Below, in pieces: positions 43,397 through 54,562 of a DNA stretch of 64,000 bases. The position numbers were made by a program, and so were the translations under genes. Positions within the stretch are counted from its first letter, which is position 1. Each line of letters opens with the position of its first letter. A model generated the notes under the pieces. The model saw nothing but the letters and a program-made list of their open reading frames with translations. It did no database searches and was not told the origin of the DNA. Origin of the DNA: Phanerochaete sordida (Eukaryota; Basidiomycota; Agaricomycetes; Polyporales; Phanerochaetaceae); the NCBI GenBank assembly GCA_019973155.2, contig BPQB01000012.1:1-64000 (forward strand), given 5' to 3'.

Positions 43397-44026
43397 CATC
43401 ATACCTTAGGGTGCCCACCTCTGTATTTCACTGCTCTGGATCTAGTTTCTTGTATTCCTAGTGTACGTATATAGCCTGCTCATTTATCGCTAATTATCTC
43501 CCATCGGGAGCGCGTCGTAGAGTCAGAGTGGAGGTTTGCTGGTCACTCGTGGGCTCGGGCTGCGGTGTAGAGGATCCATGGGAATGTGTAAAGCAACTCG
43601 GCATTGGTGGCATAACATTGTAACAATACAAACGTTAATACTGTATGTAAAAAGACCTTAACGCATACCAGCATGGTCCGATGACGAGAAAAGAGCCCGA
43701 AAGCAAGAACAGAACCGCAAGCACATCACAAGACTGTTGGTACATGAGTATAGAATATGGGTGAGGGGCGAGACGTTTGGAGGATATCGGTGTCCGCTGC
43801 ACGAACGAGCACGAAATAGAAGTACAACGCCTGCGTCTCAGCGCATGGAGAGTGGGGAATAAAGACCTCAGATGTGTACATATCTACGCAGCCGATGATG
43901 AACCGGGGAGATGCGCGAGTGGTGATACATTAGATGCGGCATAAGTTGCCGCGGGCGTGCTGTCCTCTTCTCTTGGTGTCCAATTTGTCTTCCTTGTTCC
44001 GTGGGCCGGGTATTCGTGAGATGGGC
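43397..44026. other. intergenic region between convergent genes
   Basis: No coding frame is convincing. It holds the 3' ends of the OPT and PSP1-domain transcripts, which converge here. Confidence 0.5.
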
Positions 44027-46191
44027 TCATTGCTCGTGTGCAGCGGGCCCGCCGAGGGACGCCATCCAAATACGCGTTTTGTACAATCTACGGTCACGCG
44101 ATCAGCATGGACAGCGACAAACAGGCAGCCTAAGCGAAACGCACCTGAACAGTTCACGCACAAGCTCGCGGAAGTCGATGCGCTTCTCCGCGATGAAGTA
44201 GAATGTGAGCTTGCGCCGGTCCCTGGTGGCACACGACACAGTCAGCTCCTGCGGTCGCGCACACGAGCGGCTGGCACTCACCACTGGTACTCCGCATCGA
44301 CGACCTCCATGGGCAGCTTGCGCTGCTTGACTTTTGAGCGGCAGAGCTCCAGAGCCTTTGCCTCGTCTCCGATCTTCTGCACGAGCCCCTGCGTGTGCTC
44401 CGCGCGCGCCTTCTCGTAGATCTGCTTCGGGTTGATCTCCTTCGCGCCCTGGCCCGTCGGGCTCGTGGGCATCTGCCCCTGTGCCTCCGCGTAGCTGCTC
44501 ATGACCTTCTGCTGGCGCTGGAACTCCTCGACCTCCGCGAGTGTGATCGTGTCGTTGACGACCTTGCCCAGGTCACGCCCACGGTCGGCCTCGACGATGA
44601 CGAGATCACCGACGCGGATATCGAGCCCGAGGTCCGTGCAATAGAACAGATCCGTGCGGCCGGCCTTGAACTCGACGATGTACAGTGGCCAGCTCATCGG
44701 CACTGCGTGGAGGGGCACGCCCTTGCCAAGCTCAGTGATGCTCTTCGCCGCGTCGGACGCGCGGCGCTGCATCGCGCCGCCCGCGTAGTTGCTCCTGAGC
44801 TGGCCGCCAGGCGTGATCGGCGTGGGGAGGAGGCTCGCCTCAGGGATGTGCTGGATGCCCTGGCCGGGGACGAACCGCGCTGTCAGGCCGCGTCCGACAT
44901 TCTCGCGCTGCGGCGGGTACTCGCCCTCGAGCTGATGCCGGCTCGGGCTGCCGCCACTGAATGCGCTTTCGCTTGGCGAGCCTACTGCGCCGCTGCGGTA
45001 GCCGCTCGCGGTGCCGCCGGGAATGTTGAGGTGCAACGGCTGGTAAGGCGAGAGGCGTTCGTAGGCGGGACTGCGCGCAAGGCCTGTGCCGCTGGGGAGA
45101 GACGACGGCGAGGCCGCGTTTGCGAGGTGAGGAGAGCGGGCGGTCTCTGCGCCGAGTGAGAGCATGCCAAGGTCGCTCGCGAGGTCGTCATCAGTGAGGA
45201 GGAGTCCGCCGCCACTGCTGCTTGTAGACGAAAAGCTGTACGCGGCTGAGCGACTGTGCTGCACCGGGTCGTCTGGGTCCAGCCCAGGGGCATTGAAGCC
45301 TACGACAGACGGGCGAGGGCGGGCAATAACGCTGACGCTGTGTCGGCGGGAGGTCGTGCCGCTACCGCCGCCGCCGTTCTCATCAGAACCGCCGCGCGAC
45401 AACCAGGGGTCTCGGTACGGCTCGTCCATGATGTGCTGGAGATCGCGAACAAACGGGCTCATGTTGGATTGGTCCGTCAGGCTGACGCCATGTGAGTAGC
45501 CGTTCGAGGGTGAGCGGCCCAGTGCGCCCAAGCTGCCGTAGCGGCTACTGCCCGTTGGTTTGAGATTATCGTACCGCGCGCTGGGCCCCGGGATCTGGAG
45601 CGGGTTTGAGCCGGAGAATGCGGGGTCGTTCCACAGCGCGGCGCCGTTAAACGAACCAAGGCCGGGACGGGTGGTGGTCGCGACCGACTGGGACCGACTA
45701 CGCGTCATATCCGCAGCAAAGGTGCGCCCGCGACCGGGTATGCCTGAGCCAATGGCGGGCGGGGACGTGCCGTAGTAGCGGTCATCGTAGGGGTCGTTCA
45801 TGTCAGAGAGCGCTTCGGACTCGTCATCCTCGAATGTGGACGCAAAGCGCGAGTCGCGCATGGTAGAAGGGAACGCGGCGCCGGCTCTAGCAGAGAACGA
45901 AGAGCTGCGGGTCGGTACCGATGACGGTAGGCCCGGCTGGAGTGAGGAGTCGGGATTGAGACCGGACGAGAACCGGGGCCAGACTCCGGGACCTCCTCCT
46001 GAATTGGTGCGCATCGATTGAAGGGAAGGCGACGCGAGAAAGGCTTGGGAAGCAGAGGTACGCGGAGGCTGGCTGGCGGCACGCTCGCGAAGGCTGAGGG
46101 TATTAGGCGTGTCGGTGCCGCTAGAGGACAGGAAGCGGTTGGTGCGATCCGCACCGTCACCCGAGGGCTGGTTCGCGTGAGTAGACTGCAT
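44027..46191 (-). CDS. PSP1-domain protein
   Basis: Spliced model 46191-44282, 44222-44145, 44087-44027, giving 682 residues. The first about 480 residues are Ser/Pro/Gly-rich and probably disordered. The C-terminal PSP1 domain is clear: LFYCTDLGLDIRVGDLVIVE, DRGRDLGKVV, then ELCRSKVKQRKLPMEVVDAE, LTFYFIAEKRIDFRELV and the final LYKTRIWM. Yeast Psp1 was found as a suppressor of DNA polymerase mutations and is a cytosolic, granule-associated protein; the biochemical role is unclear. The reading frame stays open upstream to about 46370 without an ATG, and an intron (acceptor near 46323) may lie in the 5' leader, so the start at 46191 is the first in-frame ATG rather than proven. Confidence 0.9.
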
Positions 46192-46941
46192 AATGCGACT
46201 CGAGGGCTTGCCGAGGTTGGAAGACAGATTATGATTTTGCACGGTCGCCGGGATGGAGAAGGGCGGTGCAGGGGAGGTACGCTGGTCTACGGCGATTGAG
46301 GGCTGTATGGGCGTGAAATCTGCGGGGAGGGTAAGGACGAGAGACGAAAGGAGGCAGCGGAGTACGCACAATGAGACGTCTCTGGCCGTCGGTCGTCGTG
46401 AGTCTAGGCCGTGAATGCAACTCTAGGGGGTGATACAGCGTGCGTTGGAAAGCAGAGCAAGTCGAGAGCGGGGAGGCAGGCGAGGCGTGGAGGCGGTCGG
46501 ATTAGCGTGGACCTCAGCGGGGGAGGTGATGGTTTGAGAGAAAGGAAGGCTAGGGCTCTGAATTGGCCTGGAGGGAGTGCATGATGCTGTGGGCAGCTGA
46601 CAGTGTCTGCCCCCGGCTCATACTCGCCAGGACGCTGCGTCCAATAGACGCCTCCCCCTTTTCGACATAGGGTCGATCCCCGCGCGCACGCCTCCGCCCA
46701 CGAGCACACGCGACCACGACCTCCGCGCGAACGACGCCCCCCACGCCAAGCAGCACCCCCTCGACGCTGTCCTCGACGCTCTCAGGGGCCGTCTGGGCGT
46801 CCTTGATCCGCCCCGCAGCCTCCCGTCGGTCCGACGGCTACCGGATTCGGACCTCGATCAAGCGGGCCCAGCATCCCACACGACTCGCACGCATGTTCCT
46901 AGACCTGCAGAAATACATAGCATCTACCTGCACACAGAACG
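46192..46941. promoter_or_regulatory. promoter and leader of PSP1-domain gene; 3' end of Mtf2-like gene
   Basis: No separate gene is supported. A likely leader intron with a GTGCGT donor near 46370 and acceptor near 46323 precedes the PSP1-domain start on the minus strand. Frames at 46404-46756 are GC-rich and I treat them as chance. Confidence 0.45.
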
Positions 46942-48142
46942 CTACTGCTCTGGCTCTCCCCACTTGCCGAACTCGTACGTGTTTTGCGCACTGGGTCGCA
47001 CCGCCTCTCGTTTCCACGGCTCCGAGATGTTCGTCCACTTCTTCTCTCGTCGTCGCCCGCCCTCCTCCTCGTACCCGTTTGACCGCTTCACGCTCACGCT
47101 CGGCTCCGCAATGAGCCGCTCGATCCGCGTCAGCAGCTTCCAGACCTCCCCGCTGTCCAGCGCCGTCTCCTCCTCCCACATATTCCGCTCGCCCACCTCT
47201 CGCCGCACCCTCTCCGCCAGCTGCCGTGTCTTCGCGTCCATGTCGATGCCGTTCACCTGCATCTCCTCTAGCGCGTCACATACGCCACGCACGTCGCGGA
47301 AGCACCGCCAGCGTGTCTCGATGAGCTCGTTGTACGCTGGCGTCGTGCACCCGAACACGTACGACGCGATGCTCAGGTGCCGAGCGTGGTCGAAGATGGA
47401 CAGCGCGAGATGCGGATCGCCGTACCTGTCGCGGAAGGCCTGCATGAGGTGTGCTATTATGTGTGGGTACCACAGCGGCTGCAGGGGCGTCGACGGCGGG
47501 CTCGAGGACGGATCCAGGAGTGCCTTGCGCGCCGCGGCTTCGCAACGCTGCGACTCGCCAAAGACCTCCCGTAACGCCCAGTCGAGTAGCTGCTGGTCTG
47601 TGTCACAGAGGCTCATGTCCTCCTTCTTCCGGTCGAGCTCCTGTTCGGCCTCTGTCGTCCACTTCGTGTTCCTGCTCTGCACCCGGAGGTTGTCGGCCAA
47701 GGGGCCTAACGCAGATTTGTTGCCCACGCCAAGGGTCGACTCGTACGAGCCCGGAGCTGGTGAGCCAGCTGGCATCTTCATGTCGTTCCAAGTTTCGAAT
47801 ATCATGTTGAACATCTCGTCAAAGGCATTGCGTTCGCGGGCCGTCATCGTGACACGCTGCGAGTGGTGCTTCCAGCCGCTACTGGCGAGGACATTGGATG
47901 CTGACGGCGTGATGCCTTCGAAGACTCCCTCCCACTTGGGCTCATCCGTCTCGAATATGTCTTTACTTGAGTTGCCGTTTGAGCTGCTTGGTGCTCGAGG
48001 ATGGCCAGCTTCGGTTGAGGACCAGCGCCGAGCCTGAACAGCTTGTCCTGCAGTCCGATGAGGAACAGTTCCGGCCTCGCAAAGGATCCTACTCACTGCT
48101 CGCGCATTTTGCCAGCCTCTGCAGCGCTTTCCCTGATATCAT
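46942..48142 (-). CDS. Mtf2-like mitochondrial protein
   Basis: Two exons, 48142-48097 and 48047-46942, give 383 residues. The intron-derived start gives a textbook mitochondrial presequence: MISGKALQRLAKCASRQ, rich in Arg/Lys without acids, with a likely cleavage site after ARRW. The body matches the Mtf2 type of protein (FDEMFNMIFE, LLDWALREVFGE, LIETRWRCFRDVRGV). Yeast Mtf2 (Nam1) links transcription and translation of mitochondrial mRNAs, so a role in mitochondrial RNA metabolism is inferred. It is divergent from RGP1 with 171 bp between the start codons. Confidence 0.82.
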
Positions 48143-48313
48143 GTTACGGTAGTCTTCCTTGGGTCGAGGATACACACGGCGGACAAAGCGCAGAGGATGA
48201 AAGCCGGAGGGAAGGAAGAGAATATGGGCGTCTACGCACGGACTTGCTGTTCCTGATCACGAGTAGGCTCGACGTTTCCCTCCCACCAACTCTCATCGTC
48301 GAGCTCGCCAGCC
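48143..48313. promoter_or_regulatory. divergent promoter between Mtf2-like gene and RGP1
   Basis: The two start codons are 171 bp apart and point away from each other, so this short stretch must serve both genes. No TATA box is seen. Confidence 0.6.
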
Positions 48314-51298
48314 ATGGCCGAGTCCGCCGTGCTCGACGGCGCCATCCGCGTCACCGCGACCCCCTCGCAGGCCTCGTACTTCGCCGGCGACACCTTTACC
48401 GTCACGATCACCATAACCAACATCCGGAGGCCAGAGGCCCCGCCCGCTGCCCGTTCAGTTTCGCAGTCGGCCGCGGTCTACGGCCACAAGCGAGGGGCAC
48501 ATTCCGTCAGCTATGTGCCCATGGCACGTCCGCCCACGTCGCCGGGCATTCGAAGCGCGCTCCCAGCCGCGACCACGAACACTGTGGGCAGCAGCAAGCC
48601 AGTTGTCCGACGCGGACTCGTGGGCAAGTCCCAAAGCGCGAACGGCTTCTCCAAGCTGGAAGAGCCCGAAGACCAGGCGCGTCGACGCGTGAACCTTACC
48701 AAGTCGCTGTCAGTGTCGCTAGGAGTGCAGGACTTTCAGTCGAATGGAACCGAGGACCTGAAGGGCAAGTCGCCTTTGCGGGCACTGCAGTCGAGTCTAC
48801 CCAGTGAGTGTCACTGCCCTTCTCGCTCATCGCCACTAGAGCTTCTGCAGCGCCGACTTCGCCTCGCGTATCCTCGCCTTTGGCCCGCTCCGCCTCTGTG
48901 CCGGTCAACCACCCTCATGCACGGAAGCAGTCGATTCTGGACGGCCAGGCGCAGGTGCAGTCGTTAAAGGACTCGGACACGGTCCCTCCAGACCTAGGTC
49001 CCGATGCATCGTCGTCGACACTGTCGCTTGCCTTGGAATCAATCAAGGAAGGCTACTCACCTGTTTCTCCCGCGACCCCGGATGTGTTGTCCCCAGCGAA
49101 CAGACACGCCACTCTTGCATCATCTGCCTCTTTCCCTCCGACCCAGAAACCCAATGGTCTGTCAGCAGCCCCACAACGTGCGAACGGACACAGGCCACCA
49201 CAACTTGGCGTGGGCTTGGGGCCTCCTCGTCCCAAGACTGCAGTCGTCGGCAGCTTTGCACCCAATACTGAGCTCATCCTGTACTCGTATGCTCAGTTGC
49301 TGGGAACCGTCACTTTGCTGCCGCCACAAGATACCCCGCTCACTGCTGAGCAACGTCACATGTGGCATATGCTCCGCCGCGAGCTTCAGGCAACGAAAGC
49401 TGTCGGCGGAGGGAACATGAATATCGTGCCAAACAGTCCAAAGGCCCTCGCTCATGGTCGTAAACCTCTTCCCGCAATCAATACGCGTCGTCCAGCTCCC
49501 CACGCTCGCTCTGCCTCGCTTTCGTCTGGATTATTCTCTTTGCTTTCTCCAACGTCGCCACCACCCATGTCCTCTCCAACTGGACCTTCTCGGCATTCTC
49601 GTAACTCTTCTGTCTTCTCTGGATTTTTTGGATCATCAAGCTCGAATGGAGACCTGGACGGCCCGGATTGGGCCTCTGTGGAAGACGACGCTGGCGACGC
49701 GGACGAACCATTGCCGACCTTGGACGTTCCTCCGTCCATGCTAGCCATCGACCTTAGCCTCATGCCCGGACAATCGCGCACCTGTACGTGCTGCACTTCG
49801 CTAGGTGTACTGTAGCTGACGACGTGTAGATGTATATACCATTCCACTACCTCGAAATTTACCACCAACGTACCGCGGGCGGACGTTGCGCTTCCAATAC
49901 GAGTTTGTGCTGGGCGTCTGCCGCTCGGCGAACAGTAGAATAATGCGAGTGCCCGTGCGTATATATAACTATGTATCAGGTATGTACGAAGCTGGATGCG
50001 CAAGGACACACATTGAACGCATTAACAGTCACCAATTCCCCATCGCCATACGACTTGCGCTGGCCGGCGGTGTCTCGGCCGCAACGACAAGCCACCAAGG
50101 CAACCGTCACAGACATACAGGAACCGGTACGTGGCGCAACGCTGCACCCCGTGGGCGGTACGTCATGCCTTGGCTCGCAAAAGGGGCGTCGCACTGATCG
50201 CGGGAGCAGGATCGGCGTCGGGACAGGAGGACAACGATCTGCGAACGTACGCACTGGCCCTCTTAGCGGCGCAAGATCCCGCCGGGCCACGCTTGCCAAG
50301 GCGCGGCAGCATCGGCCCCTTCTCGTTCGCCAACGGCGGAGTCGAGGAAGAGGAGCAGGAGCCCGGGTGCCGCGAGTCGATCGAGATGTTGACCCGGAAC
50401 CCGAAGCGACGTGCGTGCCCCTGAGCCTGCGCCGCGGCTGTTTTCTGACGTCCCGCGCAGTGACGTTCGACGTGCACAAGGACGGCGTGAAGGTCGCGGT
50501 GCTCACCTTCACCAAGTCCGCATACCGCCTCGGCGAGACCGTGCTCGGTGTCGTGAACCTCAACGCGCGCGCCGGCCGCGCCCGCGTGCTCAAGGTGCGC
50601 GCCGCCGCACCTCGCTGCCCCGCTCACGCTGACCGAGTCCCCAGCTGTCCGCGTTCCTCGAGTCGCACGAGGCGCTCCCAGCGTGCCTCGCGTCCCCGGC
50701 GCCGAGCGCCACTGCGCAGACGCGGCGCATCCACGCAGAGGCGCACGCGTCCTTCGTCGGCGCGACGCTGCGCACGGCGTTCGCGCTCGACATCCCGAGC
50801 GACGCCAGCCCCGCGTTCGCCGTCGCTGTGTCCGCGCCGGGCGCGCCGGCGGGCGCGGGCGGGCTAGCATGGAAGGTGCGGCTGTGCCTGCTCGTCGCGG
50901 TCGCGGGGCCCGACGCGCGCGGCGGCGAGGGCGGCGTGTGCCTCAAGCACCTCGTGCGCGACGGCCCGCGCGGCGAGTGGGGCACGGCGTGGCGCGCGAC
51001 GGAGAGCATGGCGCCGCGCGAGCGGCCCGGCGTGCTGCTCTCGCCGGGGGCGGCGTCGCCGCAGAAGACCCAGAGCTGGACCAGCTTCTTCAGCAGCGCG
51101 CTGCTGGGGTCGCATGAGCCGACGATGGACTTCCATGATGGTGACGAGGAAAGCGAGATTGACAGCGAGGACGGAGAGGCGCTTGCAGAGGCGGAGTGGC
51201 GGGAGGTGAAGGCAGAGATGGTCGAGTGCGAGGTGCCGATTCGTGTCTGGCCGGGAAACACTGCGTTCAAGGCAGCAGATGTCGTCTTCGAGGTGTAG
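48314..51298 (+). CDS. RGP1: Rgp1 family protein (Ric1-Rgp1 GEF subunit)
   Basis: Seven exons (48314-48803, 48851-49783, 49830-49979, 50029-50157, 50210-50410, 50461-50594, 50645-51298), all in phase, give 896 residues. The N-terminus has an arrestin-like strand (VTATPSQASYFAGDTFTVTI), followed by a long Ser/Pro-rich region. The conserved parts follow: LRFQYEFVLGVC and MRVPVRIYNYVS, then the Rgp1 core (CRESIEMLTRNPKR, VHKDGVKVAVLTFTKSAYRLG) and the C-terminal block KVRLCLLVAV with VECEVPIRVWPGNTAFKA. In yeast Rgp1 pairs with Ric1 as the exchange factor for the Rab GTPase Ypt6 at the Golgi. The exon 4-5 junction is the least certain; a 52-nt intron (50158-50209) is the only one that keeps phase. 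Confidence 0.9.
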
Positions 51299-51491
51299 AT
51301 TTTCTAGACTATACAGAACACGTCAAGGCCTACCCTCGCTATTTACTCGATAGGAGCAATATCGGTGCAGCCAAGCTCTGCATACGACTCATTTGCGGAA
51401 TCCAGAGAGCAGTTGCGATTGTTGAATACAGCTAATCATACATATGGCATGGCAGAGTAAGCAGAGAAACGATGACGTGCGGAATGATCTC

Positions 51492-52646
51492 CTAGGTGCG
51501 GTTGCGCTTCCTCGACTTGGATGCATCGCCTTGCGAACTGCTTCTGAGCGTGAGTCAGCTCTGCGCGCGCACGAGGGGCGGGCGCACGTACCTCCGTGTC
51601 TTGCCCTTCCCGTTCTCGTCGTCGACGTCCATCTCGTCCGCGGCCTTCTTCTCGCGCTCGCGCTCCTCGGCGGCGAGGCGCTCCTGCTCCTTGCGGCGCT
51701 CCATGAGCGCGATGCCGGCTGCGGTGGGCCCGCTCTTGAGCGTGTTCACGGGGCGGTTGACGAGCTTGACCTCCTTCTGCTTCTCGGTGATCTCGCCGAG
51801 CACGCCCTGGTACGCCTTGTCGTACGTCTCCTTCGCGGCCTTCTCCTGGACGGCCTGCTTCGAGAGCTTCGCGAGCTTGTCGTCGAGCGTCGCGAGCACC
51901 GCGGAGGTCGTCGACGCCCTGCGGCACAGTTAGCGTCCGAAAGCTAGCAGGTGAGGGAGACGCACCAGTGCTGCAGCGCCGCAAGCAGACTCTCCACCTT
52001 GCCTGGCTCGAGGTCGCGACCCATAATGTACTCGACCTCGAACTGCTGCTCCTTCTGGTCGAGCTTGCCCCGGATGACGTCTTGGTAGATGGCATCGATG
52101 ATCAGGTCTTCAAGCTCGCGGATGCTTGAGACTTGCAATACGCTCAGAAGGTGGTCGTAGGGAAGGATCTACGGGGCGTTAGCGGAGCCCACGCGAAGCA
52201 TGGGGGAGCGTACGCGGCGGTCGTGGGCCAGCGACACGAGGGTGAGATGCTTGAGCTTCGTGGTTTGCGCATCATTAAGAGCGGGAAGCGAGTCCTTGTA
52301 TTCTAAGAAGAACGTGAGGACGTCTCCAAGGTGCTCTCAAAGGAAGGACTGACGGAGGTAATCTGAGTATGTCTTGTATGAGAACAGCTGCAGCAGCGAG
52401 AAGAATGCAGCGTGTTGTTCGTTGTTCGCGAGCTAAGCGTCTCCTAGTGAGTACCACATAGCATCCAAGACGACCCAAGGAACGCACCTCCTGGATGTTC
52501 GGCTGATCCAGCAGCTCTGCGAACACAAAGACACCTGGTGCCGATGTCGCGTCCTGGATGAGTTTCGCCGCCCCGGCGCCCTTGGCGGACTTGGACATGA
52601 GCAGGAACGGCTCGAGCTTGGCGGTGAAGTTGGCTCCGAGATCCAT
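51492..52646 (-). CDS. CSN7: COP9 signalosome subunit 7 (PCI domain)
   Basis: Six exons (52646-52488, 52432-52354, 52302-52214, 52168-51966, 51918-51592, 51543-51492) give 302 residues. The N-terminal helical repeats (FLLMSKSAKGAGAAKLIQD, FVFAELLDQPNIQE) and PCI winged-helix part (LPYDHLLSVLQVSSIRELED, then AIYQDVIRGKLDQKEQQFEV) match CSN7, and the length is typical. The C-terminal helix and acidic, then basic tail complete it. The COP9 signalosome removes Nedd8 from cullins. A TGA seen in the unspliced reading near 52344 lies in an intron with a GTCAGT donor (52353-52303). Confidence 0.9.
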
Positions 52647-54519
52647 TTTGGGCAGTCGATGTGGTGGGCGGTGGACTGGAGACGAGGGTGTGGAGGAGGA
52701 GGTGCACGTTCCGGCGGACGCTTGTGGGCGGCCGCGGATTGCCGGCCGCTGTTTGGCCTTGTTGAATTCCCAAGCCCATGGCTGCCAAATCCGGACACAG
52801 ACGTTGTCCTCTCTCTCCTCGATGGCCAGCGGGAGGCTGACTGCCAGATGCTGTCTTTGGGTCATCTTCAAACTATGACGCTTTGAAATGACGTCGAATA
52901 CAGTACAGGGCTGTGTATGCCCTCGAGGCATGTGCTCTGAGATACACAAACTCGGTCTTCCGCCATTTGGGTTTCGACTGCAAGTACGCCCGTCTATATA
53001 AGCAGCTCGTAGAGCATGGGCGAATCTGTACCTTCTTTCTTGACTTCCATCTCCTCTCTTTACCCCTATCCATTTTCTCGTCAGCAATGCCTCCCTGCTG
53101 GTCCAGCGTGGCTCCCTCAAGACATCAAGTGCAAGTCAAGATATCAAACGCGTGTGCAGTGTCAAGAAAGGGTCTTCAACCTCAAGATGATGGCCGACGC
53201 CGGGCTTAGGGCCTTGAGGTTGCCACATTCTATAGGGTAGCTACAGTGCCAGCGACGGTAACACATCTCTGTTCACCGGCTGCCTTTGCTCGGCTCCCAT
53301 GTACTACGATGTCGAGTACTCATCGTTTCGAGCTGCCAGAGCCACCGCAAATCGCAAGACTTTTCGAAGACGCTCTTACCTACAAACTGGAGAAGAGATG
53401 GAGGCTTTGCCGGTGTACCGTCGGAAAGTGATTCGAGGCCTGGCCAGCCGATGACAGTCACTCTCGACGAGGGTCAAGTCACCATCGACCTGCCTTCCCC
53501 GCCTTCAACGCTCGTTGACCTTCTTTCAGATATTGAGGTAGCACCTCCTCCGCTTACAGGTCGTAAGCCTCAAGGTCGTTGGTGGTTGTATGCGCACGCC
53601 TTCGTACGTCCTCCGCCGCTCGACTCCATACTACCATCGCGCCGGTGACCCCCTCCACAGCGTTCATCTAGGTTTTGCCGCACTTGTCGCTCGCTCTCCT
53701 CAAGCTCGAATCCCTGGGATATGTCGGAAAGCGGGGCTCGAGGCGTGATCACCCGATGACGGCCTGTCTGCTCTCGACGAATGGTTTGCGCCTCCAGTCC
53801 CTCGCTGCATGTCGCTCGACCTCTGTGTGTGCTATCCACGGCTGACTCCATAGGGTTCCTCATCCGCGTTTTCGCAGGTGTTCTCGACGACATAGTGCCC
53901 ACCGGCGTCGTTCCCCCGTGACATGGTATGTCCCCCGCATTTTCGCACGGTACCCGTCGCTGACATCGCCTCCTCCAGACACAGCTCACGCGTGACGCCC
54001 GATTCTGTCAGAGGCCGTGGTGTGGCTGCAGAACGAAGCGTGGCCGTCTTCGCCCTGCAATCACATCCGCTTCTGACGCTGAGCGAGAGAGAAGTCAAGG
54101 TGTGTACGATATATCTGGCGTGGTGGTGACTGAACATGCTTGAACGCTACAGGGATCGTCGCTCACGCCGTTCCGTCGTCACGACCTCGTCGCTGGGTAT
54201 TTCCGGCCGCATGCGCCGAGCTGACCAATGCTGACGCAAAATTTGCTCTCGTAGATCCGCCCGGCTAGCTCGTCGAGACATGCAGTATACGTGCCTCTGC
54301 GCAGAAATCATTCACGTCACCTCTCCTCGCGGTTCTGTGTCATCCGGTCCTTGATTTTTGCGTACGGGCCGCCTCTACGTCGCTCCGCTCACTTTTTTTG
54401 TTTTTGTTTTTCTGCTTTTCAGCACCTCTCGTCTTTTTGTTCTTTGCATTCTCGTATTGTTCTGTTTACCACTCTACGCACAGAGGCTGGGGTAGCGTCA
54501 GGGGGCGTGGGGGTGTGGT
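52647..54519. other. intergenic region, possible degenerate small gene
   Basis: I recognise no gene. Around 53290-53650 two adjacent frames give short protein-like stretches (RFELPEPPQIARLFEDAL, and TVTLDEGQVTIDLPSP) that could be a small broken or spliced gene, but no model holds all signals. The rest has only short overlapping frames. The part next to 52647 must hold the CSN7 promoter. Confidence 0.4.
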
Positions 54520-54562
54520 GCGGCTGCAAGACGAGATCTGGCCAGCCTCGTCTTGCAGCCGC
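54520..54562. repeat. perfect 16-bp inverted repeat
   Basis: GCGGCTGCAAGACGAG at 54520-54535 is the exact reverse complement of 54547-54562, with an 11-base spacer ATCTGGCCAGC. A partial copy of its centre (ACGAGGTCTGGCCAGCCTCG) occurs near 54887-54906. Confidence 0.95.

Noticed and set aside
44395..45159. 254-codon plus-strand frame opposite the PSP1-domain gene
   Set aside because: Antisense shadow in GC-rich coding DNA; the minus strand encodes the conserved PSP1 domain.
46964..48037. 357-codon plus-strand frame opposite the Mtf2-like gene
   Set aside because: Shadow frame; the minus strand carries the presequence and family motifs.
52343..52345. In-frame stop in the CSN7 gene, suggesting a pseudogene
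   Set aside because: It lies in a 51-nt intron with GTCAGT donor and TAG acceptor whose removal restores the family sequence.
53246..53650. Small gene candidate
   Set aside because: Three overlapping frames give partial protein-like stretches, but no splice model unites them and no domain is recognised.
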